Program-made: the position numbers and the translations under genes
The notes under the pieces: generated by a model
Databases searched by the model: none
What the model saw: only the letters and a program-made list of their open reading frames with translations
Told to the model about the DNA's origin: nothing
Part shown: one piece after another, positions 1-8,091 of the stretch
Layout: every line of letters begins with the position of its first letter
Numbering within the stretch: position 1 is the stretch's first letter
DNA from: Agrobacterium fabrum str. C58
GTDB lineage: Bacteria; Pseudomonadota; Alphaproteobacteria; Rhizobiales; Rhizobiaceae
Assembly (NCBI RefSeq): GCF_000092025.1
Contig: NC_003063.2
Span: 1,741,501 to 1,805,500 of the forward strand
Direction: 5' to 3'
Length of the DNA: 64,000 bases

Positions 1-438
1 AGCGACATTAACGATGCGGCCGAAACGGCTCGTTCTAGCCGTTTCGATCATTAATGGCACCAGCGCGCGGCAGACCAGAAAAGAGCCGAACAGATTGATG
101 TCAATGATCCTGCGAAACTCCTCGATGGGAATTTCCCACAAAGGAGCGACATTGCCGACAATACCTGCATTGTTGACGAGAATATCCAGCCTGCCGAACC
201 GCTGCTTCAGATCGATGGCAGCCGTTTCGATGCTTTTTGCATCGCTGATATCAACACCGGCATGTGGGAGATCGCCAAGGGCACCATCTTTCACGGCAGC
301 TGGCAGGTCCCAGTGAATTACCGTTGCCCCGCAGTCGCGTAGTCGTTGACTGATGGCGACACCGAAGCCGCCGGTAGCGCCAGTGACGACCGCCACCCGG
401 CCGTCGAGATCATAATGTGTGGACATGTTTGAAACCAT
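1..438 (-). CDS. Short-chain dehydrogenase/reductase, partial (C-terminus outside window)
   Basis: The reverse strand encodes the N-terminal 146 residues of a classical short-chain dehydrogenase; the gene runs off the left edge. The Rossmann glycine motif (TGATGGFG) lies near residue 20 and the NNAG motif near residue 95. The catalytic Tyr-x3-Lys lies beyond the window. This family performs NAD(P)-dependent oxidation or reduction of alcohols and ketones in the cytoplasm; the substrate cannot be told. Two in-frame ATGs, at 438 and 426, are possible, and the upstream one has the only purine-rich stretch (GCGGAA) close by. It lies just downstream of an ABC importer in the same orientation, so it may act on the imported compound. 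A half palindrome like the one at 2361 overlaps its start. Confidence 0.85.
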   Translation of the reverse strand, partial: MVSNMSTHYDLDGRVAVVTGATGGFGVAISQRLRDCGATVIHWDLPAAVKDGALGDLPHAGVDISDAKSIETAAIDLKQRFGRLDILVNNAGIVGNVAPLWEIPIEEFRRIIDINLFGSFLVCRALVPLMIETARTSRFGRIVNVA

Positions 439-446
439 TGTTCCGC
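434..446. promoter_or_regulatory. Possible IclR-type operator half-site at the SDR gene start
   Basis: The plus strand reads ATTGTTCC at 437-444, identical to the right arm region of the palindrome at 2361-2375 read on the opposite strand. The left arm (GAAAC) is imperfect and offset by one base. It lies over the start of the dehydrogenase gene. This is inferred only from resemblance to the perfect site. Confidence 0.25.
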
Positions 447-486
447 AGTGAGCCCGGCAGAGCTGGCCGGGCTCCTGGCGTTGCCA

Positions 487-1476
487 CTATTTCGCGATCA
501 GGCTGTTGGTAAAGAAGGCGCCCGCCGGCATATCGGTCTTTATGTCCTGATATTCCTTCATCAGATCAAGCGTTTGCTGCCAGTCTGCCGCGGCCATTTC
601 GCCAAGCGGTGCGGATGGGGCAGAAGGTGATGGAAGAAGCTTAAGTGAAATGTCAAGCTGCTCCTTGAGAAGCTTTGGATCCCCTGTCGGCTTTTCCTTC
701 ACCGCTGCCGCAACGGCGGCGTCCGGATCCGCTTTGGCCGCCTCGATCGATTTCAGCGATGCGGCGACGAAGCGCTTGACCAGATCCTGATTGCTGTCGA
801 TCAGCTTCGTGTTGGTAATGATTGTCAGGCCTTGCGTGTTGACACCGAGCTCTGCAAAGGAAAACACGTTCTGCTTCAGACCCTTGGAGTTTAGAACCAC
901 GACCTGGTTTTCAAGTCCGCCGAGGATGCCTGCGGCGCGGTCCTGCATGATTGCGATGATCTTGCCAGGGCCATCGACGTTCAGAATATTGACCTTGGAC
1001 GCATCGACGCCGTTCTTCTTCCAGAGGGCGGGCAGGAGGGCAAGTGAAGCTTCGCCAGCACTGGCCGCAACAGTCTTGCCTTCTACGTCCTTGATGGACT
1101 TCACACCCGAATCTGCGCGAAACGTCATTGCATAAGGAGAGGTGTTAAGCAGGCCAAGCACGGATTTGACAGGTGCGCCTTTAGATGCACCAGCAATCAC
1201 GCTCCCGCCATCGGCAATGCCGAACATATCACCCCCGGTTGCGACCGACTGGACCGTGCGTGCAGAGCCCTGGCCTTCGCCGATTTGCAGATCGATGCCG
1301 GCGTCCTTGTAGAAGCCTTTTTCAGCGCCGTAATAAAAGATAGTATGGACACCACTCAAAAGGAAATTGAGACGGAGCGTCACCTTGTCTTCAGCCGCGG
1401 CTGACTGAATGCCCGCTAGACTAATGGCGAGCGCGACCACGCTACCCGTCAGTGTTTTTCTCATGGTATTGAACAT
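487..1476 (-). CDS. ABC transporter substrate-binding protein, NitT/TauT (SsuA/ThiY-like) type
   Basis: A 329-residue periplasmic binding protein. A signal peptide is visible (basic MRK, a hydrophobic core, then SAAAED near residue 28), followed by an NMT1/ThiY-like fold with the usual GxxKGFYKDAG segment and a TVQSVATGGD segment. The start at 1476 is chosen because GGGAGG lies six bases upstream; a longer frame to 1563 lacks a signal peptide and a ribosome site. Members of this family bind nitrate, sulfonates, taurine, pyrimidine precursors or aromatic acids; the ligand here cannot be read. It is downstream of its permease on the same strand and probably co-transcribed with it and with the dehydrogenase below. 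Confidence 0.88.
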   Translation of the reverse strand: MFNTMRKTLTGSVVALAISLAGIQSAAAEDKVTLRLNFLLSGVHTIFYYGAEKGFYKDAGIDLQIGEGQGSARTVQSVATGGDMFGIADGGSVIAGASKGAPVKSVLGLLNTSPYAMTFRADSGVKSIKDVEGKTVAASAGEASLALLPALWKKNGVDASKVNILNVDGPGKIIAIMQDRAAGILGGLENQVVVLNSKGLKQNVFSFAELGVNTQGLTIITNTKLIDSNQDLVKRFVAASLKSIEAAKADPDAAVAAAVKEKPTGDPKLLKEQLDISLKLLPSPSAPSAPLGEMAAADWQQTLDLMKEYQDIKTDMPAGAFFTNSLIAK

Positions 1477-1508
1477 TTTACCCTCCCGTTTTTGATTAAA
1501 GTCCGAAT

Positions 1509-2312
1509 TCAGGTCGTGCTTTTCCCAACAGTGAAGTCCTCCCGGCGCTGGGACACGTGCCATGGGATCGCGAAACGCTCGATCAGTTCCACGATGCCGT
1601 AGAGAAGCAGCCCAAGCAGGCTGAGAACGATGATCACGGCAAACGTCATGCTGGTGTTCATGTTGCCGTTGTAGTTGAGCAGCAGGTAGCCAAGCCCATT
1701 GTCCGAGGCGACGAACTCCGCCACGACTGCCGCTGTTGCAGACAGTGCTGCGGCCACCTTGAAACCCGCAAAGAGCGAGGGTAGGGCACCGGGCAGTTCC
1801 ACCTTCCAGAAAATCTTCAGGCGTCCCGCCCGATAGCTTTTGGCGAGATCGTAGACGTCCGGCTCGATGGATTTGAAGGCCACGATGGAGTTGACGACGA
1901 TCGGGAAAAACGAAAGCAGGAAGACGAGCAGAATTTTGGACGGCAGTCCGAAGCCGACCCAGATGATGAAGAGCGGTGCGATAGCGATCTTCGGGATGAT
2001 CTGAAGGATCACCAGCAGCGGATAAAAGATCGCCTCGAAAGCTCGCGAATAGACCACCAGAAGCGCAAGAAGCGTTCCCATGACCACTGCCACCAGAAAG
2101 CCCAGCACCATCGGCTGCAGCGTATAAAGCGATGCCGTGAACACCACCGGCACGTTGTTATAAAGGTCCGCAAACACTCTGCTTGGAGCTGGCAGAATAT
2201 ATTCTGGCACCTTGAGTGCCCTAACCGCGATCTCCCACACGATCCCTGCGCCCACGAGGCTGCCAATCGTGTGGGTCTGGCCTTTGACGGCCCCCAGTAT
2301 TTTCGAAAACAT
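1509..2312 (-). CDS. ABC transporter permease, NitT/TauT (SsuC) type
   Basis: A 267-residue inner-membrane permease with about six hydrophobic segments and the cytoplasmic EAA-type loop (around AKSYRAGRLKIFWKVELPG) that docks to the ATPase. The start at 2312 is supported by GGGAGGACAC directly in front of the ATG; the longer frame to 2447 would run across the palindrome at 2361 and has no ribosome site. It is the first gene of the minus-strand unit permease, binding protein, dehydrogenase, and is divergent from the cognate ATPase gene at 2446. The import direction follows from the companion periplasmic binding protein. Confidence 0.9.
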   Translation of the reverse strand: MFSKILGAVKGQTHTIGSLVGAGIVWEIAVRALKVPEYILPAPSRVFADLYNNVPVVFTASLYTLQPMVLGFLVAVVMGTLLALLVVYSRAFEAIFYPLLVILQIIPKIAIAPLFIIWVGFGLPSKILLVFLLSFFPIVVNSIVAFKSIEPDVYDLAKSYRAGRLKIFWKVELPGALPSLFAGFKVAAALSATAAVVAEFVASDNGLGYLLLNYNGNMNTSMTFAVIIVLSLLGLLLYGIVELIERFAIPWHVSQRREDFTVGKSTT

Positions 2313-2360
2313 GTGTCCTCCCGAAATTGCCCAGCTGTTCAGCGAGCAATTTTTCATTAT

Positions 2361-2375
2361 TGGAACAATGTTCCA
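2361..2375. promoter_or_regulatory. Perfect palindrome, probable IclR-family operator
   Basis: TGGAACAATGTTCCA is a perfect 7+1+7 inverted repeat in the 133-base gap between the divergent permease and ATPase genes. IclR-family regulators commonly bind palindromes of about this size and an IclR gene lies immediately downstream of the ATPase, so it is a likely shared operator for both divergent units. The match is seen directly; the binding protein is inferred. Confidence 0.6.
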
Positions 2376-2445
2376 TATGGACTGATGTTTCGTCAAGTGG
2401 TAATTCAGGTGAAACACGAGAATTGGAATGCAGCGGGAGGAATGC

Positions 2446-3255
2446 ATGTTGCAGAAGAAAAACGACGTGAAGGCCTATGAGCCGGGCGTGTTACTGGAGG
2501 GCGTCAGCAAATATTTCAGGCATGCCGATGCGCCGGTCGTGGCGCTGGAGAAGCTCGACCTGACGATCGGCGGCGGGGAGTTCGTGGCGATTGTTGGCCC
2601 TTCCGGCTGCGGCAAGTCAACAATGATGCGGCTGATCTCCCGGCTTTCTCAGGCCAGCACAGGCCAGATATCCGTCTTTGGTGACGTGTCAAAGGACCCG
2701 CCGCGCGGCATGAGCATCGTTTTCCAGAATCACGTGCTTCTGGCCTGGAGAACGATTATCGACAACGTGCTTTTCCCGGCTGAAATGACCGGCAGGAACC
2801 GTGAGGAACTGAGACCCCACGCGTTAGCGCTTCTTGAATCCGTTGGCCTTAAAGACTTTGCCAACCGATATCCGCACGAACTGTCCGGCGGGATGAAGCA
2901 GCGCGCATCCATTGCGCGCGCGCTGCTGCTTCAGCCGCGGCTTCTGCTGATGGATGAACCTTTTGGTGCGCTGGATGCACTGACGCGCGAACAGATGCGT
3001 ATCGATCTCGAAGCGCTCTGGCTGAAAAATCGCATGACGGTGGTGTTCATCACCCATTCCATCGACGAGGCGGTACTTCTGGCAGACCGCGTCATAGTCA
3101 TGACGCCGCGGCCGGGCCGGATTGAAAAAGTGCTGGAGATCGACATGCCGCGCCCACGCGGACTGGCGGCACGGCGCGAGCCGGAATTTATCGAAAAGTC
3201 CGAGGAAATCACCGAGATATTCCTTTCGCGCGGCATTCTGCAGCGCCATGCCTGA
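2446..3255 (+). CDS. ABC transporter ATP-binding protein, NitT/TauT (SsuB/TauB) type
   Basis: A 269-residue nucleotide-binding subunit energising the importer at 487-2312. Walker A (GPSGCGKST) lies near residue 50, the ABC signature (LSGGMKQRASIARA) near 140, Walker B (LLLMDEPFGALDA) follows, and the switch His is in ITHSIDEAV. The start at 2446 follows GGGAGGAATGC; an earlier ATG at 2428 lies upstream of that ribosome site. The gene is divergent from the permease and precedes the IclR gene by 114 bases, probably in the same transcript. Confidence 0.92.
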   Translation: MLQKKNDVKAYEPGVLLEGVSKYFRHADAPVVALEKLDLTIGGGEFVAIVGPSGCGKSTMMRLISRLSQASTGQISVFGDVSKDPPRGMSIVFQNHVLLAWRTIIDNVLFPAEMTGRNREELRPHALALLESVGLKDFANRYPHELSGGMKQRASIARALLLQPRLLLMDEPFGALDALTREQMRIDLEALWLKNRMTVVFITHSIDEAVLLADRVIVMTPRPGRIEKVLEIDMPRPRGLAARREPEFIEKSEEITEIFLSRGILQRHA

Positions 3256-3369
3256 ACCGGCGGCGTCTCTTGTCTTTCGGTAGAAGCAAGAGCCGCCGTA
3301 AAAACCCATTTGCGCATCGCCCCGGATTTTCTCCGGATAGTGGCCGTGCCCCTGCGACCGGAGAATGAG

Positions 3370-4140
3370 ATGGACAGGACGATCAACGTACCAAGCGGCG
3401 GCGTCGAGCGGACGATCGCCATGCTGGAGCTTCTCGCCCTGGCCGAGGAGCCGCTGAAGCTTTCCGATGTCGCGCACCAGCTTGATATTCCCAAAAGCGC
3501 CTGCCACCGTATCCTCACGTCGCTTATCGAAAACGGCTGGGCGTGGCAGAGCCCGGAAAGCGATTGTTACGCGTTGACAATGCGCATGGCGCTGGTTGGC
3601 CAGAAACAATTGGCCCGGCTGCAGGTTTCGGATCTGCGCCAGCCGATCCTCAACGATCTTGCGGAGCGCACCCGTGAACTCGTTCGCCTGACCGCCGTGC
3701 AGAACAACACACTCGTCTGGGTCGGCTCTGCGCGCGGACGTCGTTCCGGTCTGGTCTTCGAACCCGACATGAGCGCTGGTATCGTTCCCTATGCCACGGC
3801 GAATGGCAAAATATGGCTTGCAAGCCTCGACAGGGAGCGGGCGCTCAGGATCGCGCTCGACGCCGGATTGGGCCAACCCGGCCAGCAGGCCGCCAAAGCC
3901 ATCAACACCATCGAGGCACTGAACAAGGAACTGGATTCCGTCTCCCGACTCGGTTACGGCCGCGCGGTTGGCGAGGCCGAGGAGGGGGTGGGGGCAATCG
4001 CGGTTGCCATCCGCCAGGGGAAGGACGTCGTCGGCACCATGAGCGTCGCCGCGCCGCTGACCCGGTTGACCGATGAACGCGTTGCGGAAATTCTGCCGCT
4101 TCTGGTCAGGGCAGCGAGCGATATGGAAATCGCCTGGTAA
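3370..4140 (+). CDS. IclR-family transcriptional regulator
   Basis: A 256-residue regulator with an N-terminal winged helix-turn-helix (GGVERTIAMLELLAL, then LDIPKSACHRILTSLIENG at about residues 10-65) and a C-terminal IclR effector-binding domain containing the typical PYATANGKIWLA and GYGRAVGEAEEGVGAIAV segments. The start at 3370 is preferred (GGAGAATGAG directly upstream); the frame is open back to 3310. It very probably controls the neighbouring NitT/TauT-type importer and dehydrogenase through the palindrome at 2361-2375. The effector is unknown. Confidence 0.9.
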   Translation: MDRTINVPSGGVERTIAMLELLALAEEPLKLSDVAHQLDIPKSACHRILTSLIENGWAWQSPESDCYALTMRMALVGQKQLARLQVSDLRQPILNDLAERTRELVRLTAVQNNTLVWVGSARGRRSGLVFEPDMSAGIVPYATANGKIWLASLDRERALRIALDAGLGQPGQQAAKAINTIEALNKELDSVSRLGYGRAVGEAEEGVGAIAVAIRQGKDVVGTMSVAAPLTRLTDERVAEILPLLVRAASDMEIAW

Positions 4141-4186
4141 TCGGCATGAACCTGTCGAATAAAATGAATACGAAAGCTTAATAAGG

Positions 4187-4209
4187 ATCGGGCGGCAATA
4201 CCGCCCGAT
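4187..4209. terminator. Hairpin between convergent IclR and ABC-exporter genes
   Basis: A perfect 9-bp stem (ATCGGGCGG, loop CAATA, CCGCCCGAT) sits between the convergent stop codons at 4140 and 4221. No long T-run follows on either strand, so it may be a weak bidirectional terminator. Confidence 0.55.
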
Positions 4210-4220
4210 AATTGTTTGAC

Positions 4221-5984
4221 TTAGGCTACATCCGCATCGAACTGGATGCTGTGCAGGCGCTTGTAGAGACCATCCGTGGCGAGCAACTCGCGACGGCTTC
4301 CTTGCTCCACAACCTGACCATTATCCATAACGACAATCTTGTCGGCCCGGTTTATTGTAGAGAGCCGGTGGGCAATGACAATGGATGTCTTGTTAAGCGT
4401 CAAACGCTCAAGCGCGTCCCGGACAAGCGCTTCGGATTCCGAATCGAGCGCGCTTGTTGCTTCGTCGAGGATCAATATGTCTGCGTCTCTTAGCATCGCG
4501 CGGGCGATTGCAACGCGCTGCCTTTGGCCACCAGACAGACCGGAGCCGTTTTCGCCAAGCTTGCTGTCGTAACCATCAGGCATGTTCATGATGAAATCAT
4601 GTGCGTTTGCCGCCTTGGCCGCGGCGATGATTTCCTCATCGGTAGCGTTGTCGCGACCGACGGAAATATTGTGCTTCACCGTTCCAGAGAAAAGGAAGGT
4701 TTCCTGGCCGACGTAAGAAACATGCTCGCGCAGGCTGGCGAAGGACACGTCGCGCAAATCCATCCCGTTGATCTCGACGGAACCGCTCTGCGGATCATAA
4801 AGACGCATCATGAGGTTGATGATCGTCGACTTGCCGCTGCCGGAAGGTCCGACCAGCGCAGTCATCTTACCACCTTCGAAGAGGACGCTGACGTCCTTCA
4901 GAACAGGCTGGTTAGCAACATATTCGAAGCTGACGTTCTTGAGTTCCACATTGCCGCTTGCCTTGGGGAGCGGCTGGGCATCCTTTTTCTCGGCAAGTGT
5001 CAATGGAGCGTCCAAAACCTCGAACATCATGCGCACGCCGATCATGCCGCCTTCAATTTGGACTCGCATGCGGGCCAGACGCTTTGCTGGTTCGTAAGCA
5101 AGAAGCAAAGCGGTGATAAAGGCCATCAGGTCACCCGGTGATCCGCCTTTTTCAAGCACGGTATAACCGGAAACGGCGATGACGACTGCAATGGCGAGGC
5201 CAGACAGGGTCTCCATGATCGGGCTGGTTGCTGCTTCAAGCTTCGCAATGCCGTTTGCACGATGCTCGACGTCGGACACGGCCTTGTTCATGCGCTGGCG
5301 CATTAGTTTCTCAAGCGAAAATGCCTTAATAACGCGAACGCCAATACTCGTTTCCTGCACGACGTTGACGATTTCGCCCAGTGAAGCAAGTTCCGCCTCC
5401 ATGATCTTTCGAACGCGCCGCAGCACGAGACGAACGCTAAATATCGCCACAGGGCCGATAATCATGGAAATCGCGCTCAGAAGGAAATTCTGGGCAAACA
5501 TCACGATGATCAGGCCAAGAAGGGAAAATAGGTCGCGGACGAAAGATGTCACGATCGTGTCGATCACGCTGCGCGCAGCCTGAGCGTTGTAAGTAACGCG
5601 GACAAGGAGTTCTGAAGATGGCAGGTTCTGGAAGAAGGACACGCCCTGCTTCAGAAGCCGATCGTAGATCTTGCGTTGTTGTTCGGCAACGATGCTGTTC
5701 CCCGCTTTGCTAAGATAGTAGCTTTGCACGAAGGTAGCGAGCCCCTTGACGATGAAGATGGCTGCAACGGCAAAGGCAATCTCAAGAACGACATCGAAAC
5801 CTTGTTTCAAATAGACGCTGTTGACAATGTCACGCATGATCCACGCGCTGAGCGAGGTTGTGCCCGCAACCAGCAACATTGCCACAATCGCCGCAGAATA
5901 CCAGCCAACGTGTTTTTTGAAATTTTCTTTAAAAAGCCGCGTCAGCAACTTTTTGTCGTCTGGCGACAAAAATGATCCGATCAC
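4221..5984 (-). CDS. ABC exporter, fused membrane and ATPase domains (MsbA-like)
   Basis: A 587-residue half-transporter. The membrane domain (about residues 20-320, six predicted helices) is followed by an ATPase domain with Walker A (GPSGSGKST), signature (LSGGQRQRVAIARA), Walker B (ILILDEATSALDSE) and the switch His in IAHRLSTI. The start is GTG at 5984, with AAGGA ten bases upstream. This architecture flips lipids, lipid-linked saccharides or drugs outward as a homodimer; MsbA itself flips lipid A. Its place beside a polysaccharide cluster hints at an envelope substrate, but an IS nest separates them. Specific substrate unknown. Confidence 0.88.
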   Translation of the reverse strand: MIGSFLSPDDKKLLTRLFKENFKKHVGWYSAAIVAMLLVAGTTSLSAWIMRDIVNSVYLKQGFDVVLEIAFAVAAIFIVKGLATFVQSYYLSKAGNSIVAEQQRKIYDRLLKQGVSFFQNLPSSELLVRVTYNAQAARSVIDTIVTSFVRDLFSLLGLIIVMFAQNFLLSAISMIIGPVAIFSVRLVLRRVRKIMEAELASLGEIVNVVQETSIGVRVIKAFSLEKLMRQRMNKAVSDVEHRANGIAKLEAATSPIMETLSGLAIAVVIAVSGYTVLEKGGSPGDLMAFITALLLAYEPAKRLARMRVQIEGGMIGVRMMFEVLDAPLTLAEKKDAQPLPKASGNVELKNVSFEYVANQPVLKDVSVLFEGGKMTALVGPSGSGKSTIINLMMRLYDPQSGSVEINGMDLRDVSFASLREHVSYVGQETFLFSGTVKHNISVGRDNATDEEIIAAAKAANAHDFIMNMPDGYDSKLGENGSGLSGGQRQRVAIARAMLRDADILILDEATSALDSESEALVRDALERLTLNKTSIVIAHRLSTINRADKIVVMDNGQVVEQGSRRELLATDGLYKRLHSIQFDADVA

Positions 5985-6432
5985 TTAAGCATCCTTGCGA
6001 GTTTAAGATGGGGTCCGAAAGAGAGCGCTCACATTGCTTGCGGCGCCGTATCACCTGCCTACATCAACCCTCTTCGTGATTTTAGTGGCCCAATTGAGTC
6101 AATGCGTCTTGTCAACTGAACTGTCCGTCGCGACGCTAACAATTATTCTAAACTACCATCAATCATCCATAATTCCCGCCAGGAGTTGCGCTTGAACTAT
6201 GAGTTTGATGCAAATCGCGTCACGGAGATAGTCGCCATATCTCGGCGTGTCAATATATGGAGTTTCTTCGGACGAGTTGAACTGTGTCGGGTTTACCGGA
6301 GGCTGTTTGGGTTAGGAAGTCATGTGCCGAGATTGGATGAGAGCTGGCTCAGGAAATCTGAACAGCTAGGATAAGTGGAATTTCTGCCTGACTTCGGCTT
6401 AGATGCCGGGAACAGGAGATACCATGATGGAG
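5985..6432. other. Intergenic stretch before the IS nest, no gene seen
   Basis: About 450 bases between the exporter start and the left end of the first insertion sequence. It should hold the exporter promoter on the minus strand. One 62-codon frame (6186-6374) has no ribosome site and no familiar composition. AT content rises toward the insertion sequence, so part of this may be the edge of the acquired region. Confidence 0.5.
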
Positions 6433-6460
6433 TGCACCCCATTTCACCGGACAAGTCGGC
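6433..6460. repeat. Left inverted repeat of the IS2-like element
   Basis: It begins TGCACCCCATTTCACCGGAC and matches the reverse complement of 7714-7741 at most positions, with small one-base offsets. Confidence 0.75.
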
Positions 6461-7287
6461 TAGATTGATTTAGCCCTGATGAACTGCCGAGGGGAAGCCA
6501 TCTTGAGCGCGGAATGGGGATGGATTTCGTTGTAGTCCTCGATCCATCCGTCGATGAGCCGGAGCGCTGTTTGGGCGTCCGGTAGAGCTGATATCCGAAT
6601 ATAGTCCCGCTTCAACGTTTTGACGAAGGCTTCCGACATGCCGTTCGACTGCGGGCTGGCGACCGGCGTGAAGCAGGGCGTGAGATTGAGTGCTTGCGCA
6701 AACAGCCTCGTGTCCCGCGCGGTATAAGCCGAGCCATTGTCAGAGAGATGCTCGATAGCATGCGGGGCTCGGGTTGCATGGAAGCGTTTCTCGACCGCCT
6801 CCAACATCATGTCGCGCACGTCTGAGCCGGAAATGCCTGCATTGGCAACGGCCGTCCAGGCGATGATCTCGCGGTCGAAGGCGTCGATGATGAAGGCGAG
6901 ACGAATGACCTCGCCATTCCAGCAGGCGAACTCCAGGCCGTCCGAGCACCAGCGCAGGTTGGAGCGCATGACCATGACCTTGCCATCGTGGAGGCGGCCC
7001 TTGCGAACGGCTGTGTGCTTCTCCAGTAGCATGGCGTGGTTACCCATGATGCGATGGACCCGTTTGGCGTTGACGACAGGCTGATCGGCGGCTCGCCTTT
7101 CGCGATTGAGGAGCGCGGCGATCCGCCGATAGCCATAGGTTGGCCTTTGATCCACCAGCCTGCGGATGGCGGGCAGAAGCTCTGCATCCTCGGCCTTGTT
7201 GTATGGCCCACGCGGCTTTGATCTGCCTTTCAGCCGCTCGATGAGGTTGGAACGGGAGACGCCCAGCGTGTCTGCGACGGCCTTCAT
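6460..7287 (-). CDS. IS3-family transposase OrfB (catalytic part)
   Basis: A 275-residue integrase-core (DDE) domain. The catalytic acidic residues are seen in the contexts RWCSDGLEF, HLSDNGSAY and SNGMSEAFVKTLKRDY. The HTH_21-like segment RPTYGYRRIAALLNRE lies near residue 50. It overlaps OrfA by four bases and is in the -1 frame relative to it. The frame is open upstream to the slippery A7 at 7329-7335, so the working transposase is expected to be an OrfAB fusion made by -1 frameshifting rather than this frame alone. Confidence 0.88.
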   Translation of the reverse strand: MKAVADTLGVSRSNLIERLKGRSKPRGPYNKAEDAELLPAIRRLVDQRPTYGYRRIAALLNRERRAADQPVVNAKRVHRIMGNHAMLLEKHTAVRKGRLHDGKVMVMRSNLRWCSDGLEFACWNGEVIRLAFIIDAFDREIIAWTAVANAGISGSDVRDMMLEAVEKRFHATRAPHAIEHLSDNGSAYTARDTRLFAQALNLTPCFTPVASPQSNGMSEAFVKTLKRDYIRISALPDAQTALRLIDGWIEDYNEIHPHSALKMASPRQFIRAKSI

Positions 7288-7673
7288 CGCGAACCGTCCT
7301 TCGGCAACAAGATCGGCCGCGATATCCGTTTTTTTGAGTCCGCTTTGGAAAGGGCTTCGCGGAGGATTTCGACCTCCATCGTCTTGCGACCGAGCATGCG
7401 CTCCAACTCCCGGACGCGATCCTCCAGTTTCTTCACTTCCGAATTCCCGACAACCGGCTCGTCAGAATCCACGGCTGCAGCACCTCCCTCGCTCAAGAGC
7501 CTGCGCCACCGATAAAGCAAATTGGGCGCCACGCCATGACGGCGAGCGGTCGAAGATACCGTCTCGCCGGGTTCAAAACTCTGCTCAATGATTGTCAGCT
7601 TTTGCTCGGTTGTCCACCGCCTGCGGCGAACATCACCCGTCAGCAATTCAACGTGTCGATAGTCGTTAGACAT
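7284..7673 (-). CDS. IS3-family transposase OrfA (DNA-binding part)
   Basis: A 129-residue protein with an N-terminal helix-turn-helix (RRRWTTEQKLTIIEQSF, then GVAPNLLYRWRRL) and a leucine-rich coiled coil at about residues 78-110 (VKKLEDRVRELERMLGRKTM). These are typical of IS2-group OrfA proteins that bind the terminal repeats and, in this family, can repress the promoter. It reads through TCA AAA AAA near its end, where -1 slippage would enter OrfB. Confidence 0.85.
   Translation of the reverse strand: MSNDYRHVELLTGDVRRRRWTTEQKLTIIEQSFEPGETVSSTARRHGVAPNLLYRWRRLLSEGGAAAVDSDEPVVGNSEVKKLEDRVRELERMLGRKTMEVEILREALSKADSKKRISRPILLPKDGSR
7329..7335 (-). promoter_or_regulatory. A7 programmed -1 frameshift site of the IS2-like element
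   Basis: The minus strand carries seven consecutive A residues, phased as A AAA AAA in OrfA. A -1 shift continues as T-D-I-A-A-D-L-V-A-E directly into the OrfB frame. This matches the established IS3-family recoding mechanism. Confidence 0.75.
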
Positions 7674-7713
7674 AAGCCTGTCCTCAAGCCTGTGCTTGAG
7701 CCTTTCTGCTTAT

Positions 7714-7741
7714 GCCGACTGTCCGGTCGAAATGGGGGGCA
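7714..7741. repeat. Right inverted repeat of the IS2-like element
   Basis: Its reverse complement begins TGCCCCCCATTTCGACCGGA and pairs with 6433-6460. It lies six bases before the start of a second element's OrfA, so the left end of that second element has been lost or is shared. Confidence 0.7.
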
Positions 7742-7747
7742 GTTCAC

Positions 7748-8056
7748 ATGACGAGACGACCGCGCCGGAACCATAGCCCGGCTTTCAAGGCAAAAGTGGC
7801 GCTAGCCGCCATCCGAGGCGAACAAACGCTGGTGGAATTGTCCCAGCAGTTCGATGTGCACGCCAACCAGATCAAGCAATGGAAAGACCAGCTCCCTGAG
7901 GGGGCGACAGGCTTTTTTGGTGATGAAGCGAAGGCGGAGCCAGTGGGGCCGGCCATCGACGTCAAAACGCTGCACGCCAAGATCGGGGAGCTAACGCTGG
8001 AAAACGATTTTTTATCCGGTGCGCTCGGCAAGGCGGGATTGTTGGGCGGAAAGTGA
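7748..8056 (+). pseudogene. IS3-family transposase OrfA, 3' end cut by IS insertion
   Basis: A 102-residue OrfA-type protein: a helix-turn-helix with RNHSPAFKAKVALAAIRG and FDVHANQIKQWKDQL, then a short leucine-zipper-like tail (LHAKIGELTLENDFLSGAL). The native C-terminus and the frameshift window are missing. The TGA at 8054-8056 is the first three bases of the inserted IS407-group element, so the stop codon was supplied by the insertion. The companion OrfB survives only as the fragment at 9336-9485. Confidence 0.7.
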
Positions 8057-8091
8057 CCTACCACTGAACTTTCATCCGGCAGCGATTAGAG
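8054..8091. repeat. Left inverted repeat of the IS407-like element
   Basis: It begins TGACCTACCACTG and ends GATTAGAG (8084-8091). It pairs with 9286-9324 with some mismatches in the centre. Confidence 0.8.

Larger units (their letters stand above)
6433..7741 (-). mobile_element. IS3-family insertion sequence, IS2-like group
   Basis: An element of about 1309 bp bounded by imperfect inverted repeats (left TGCACCCCATTTCACCGG, right on the other strand TGCCCCCCATTTCGACCGG, each continuing to GTCGGC). It carries two overlapping frames on the minus strand joined by an A7 slippery site. The five bases outside each end (TGGAG left, GTTCA right) do not match, so there is no target duplication. The element has either rearranged with its neighbour or inserted and then lost one flank. 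Both transposase frames look intact, so it may still be active. Confidence 0.8.

Noticed and set aside
2824..3876. 350-codon open frame on minus across the ATPase/IclR boundary
   Set aside because: It lies antisense to two well-supported genes, has no ribosome site, and its composition is that of a mirror frame of high-GC genes.
6186..6374. 62-codon frame before the IS nest
   Set aside because: No ribosome site, no motif, atypical composition; probably chance.
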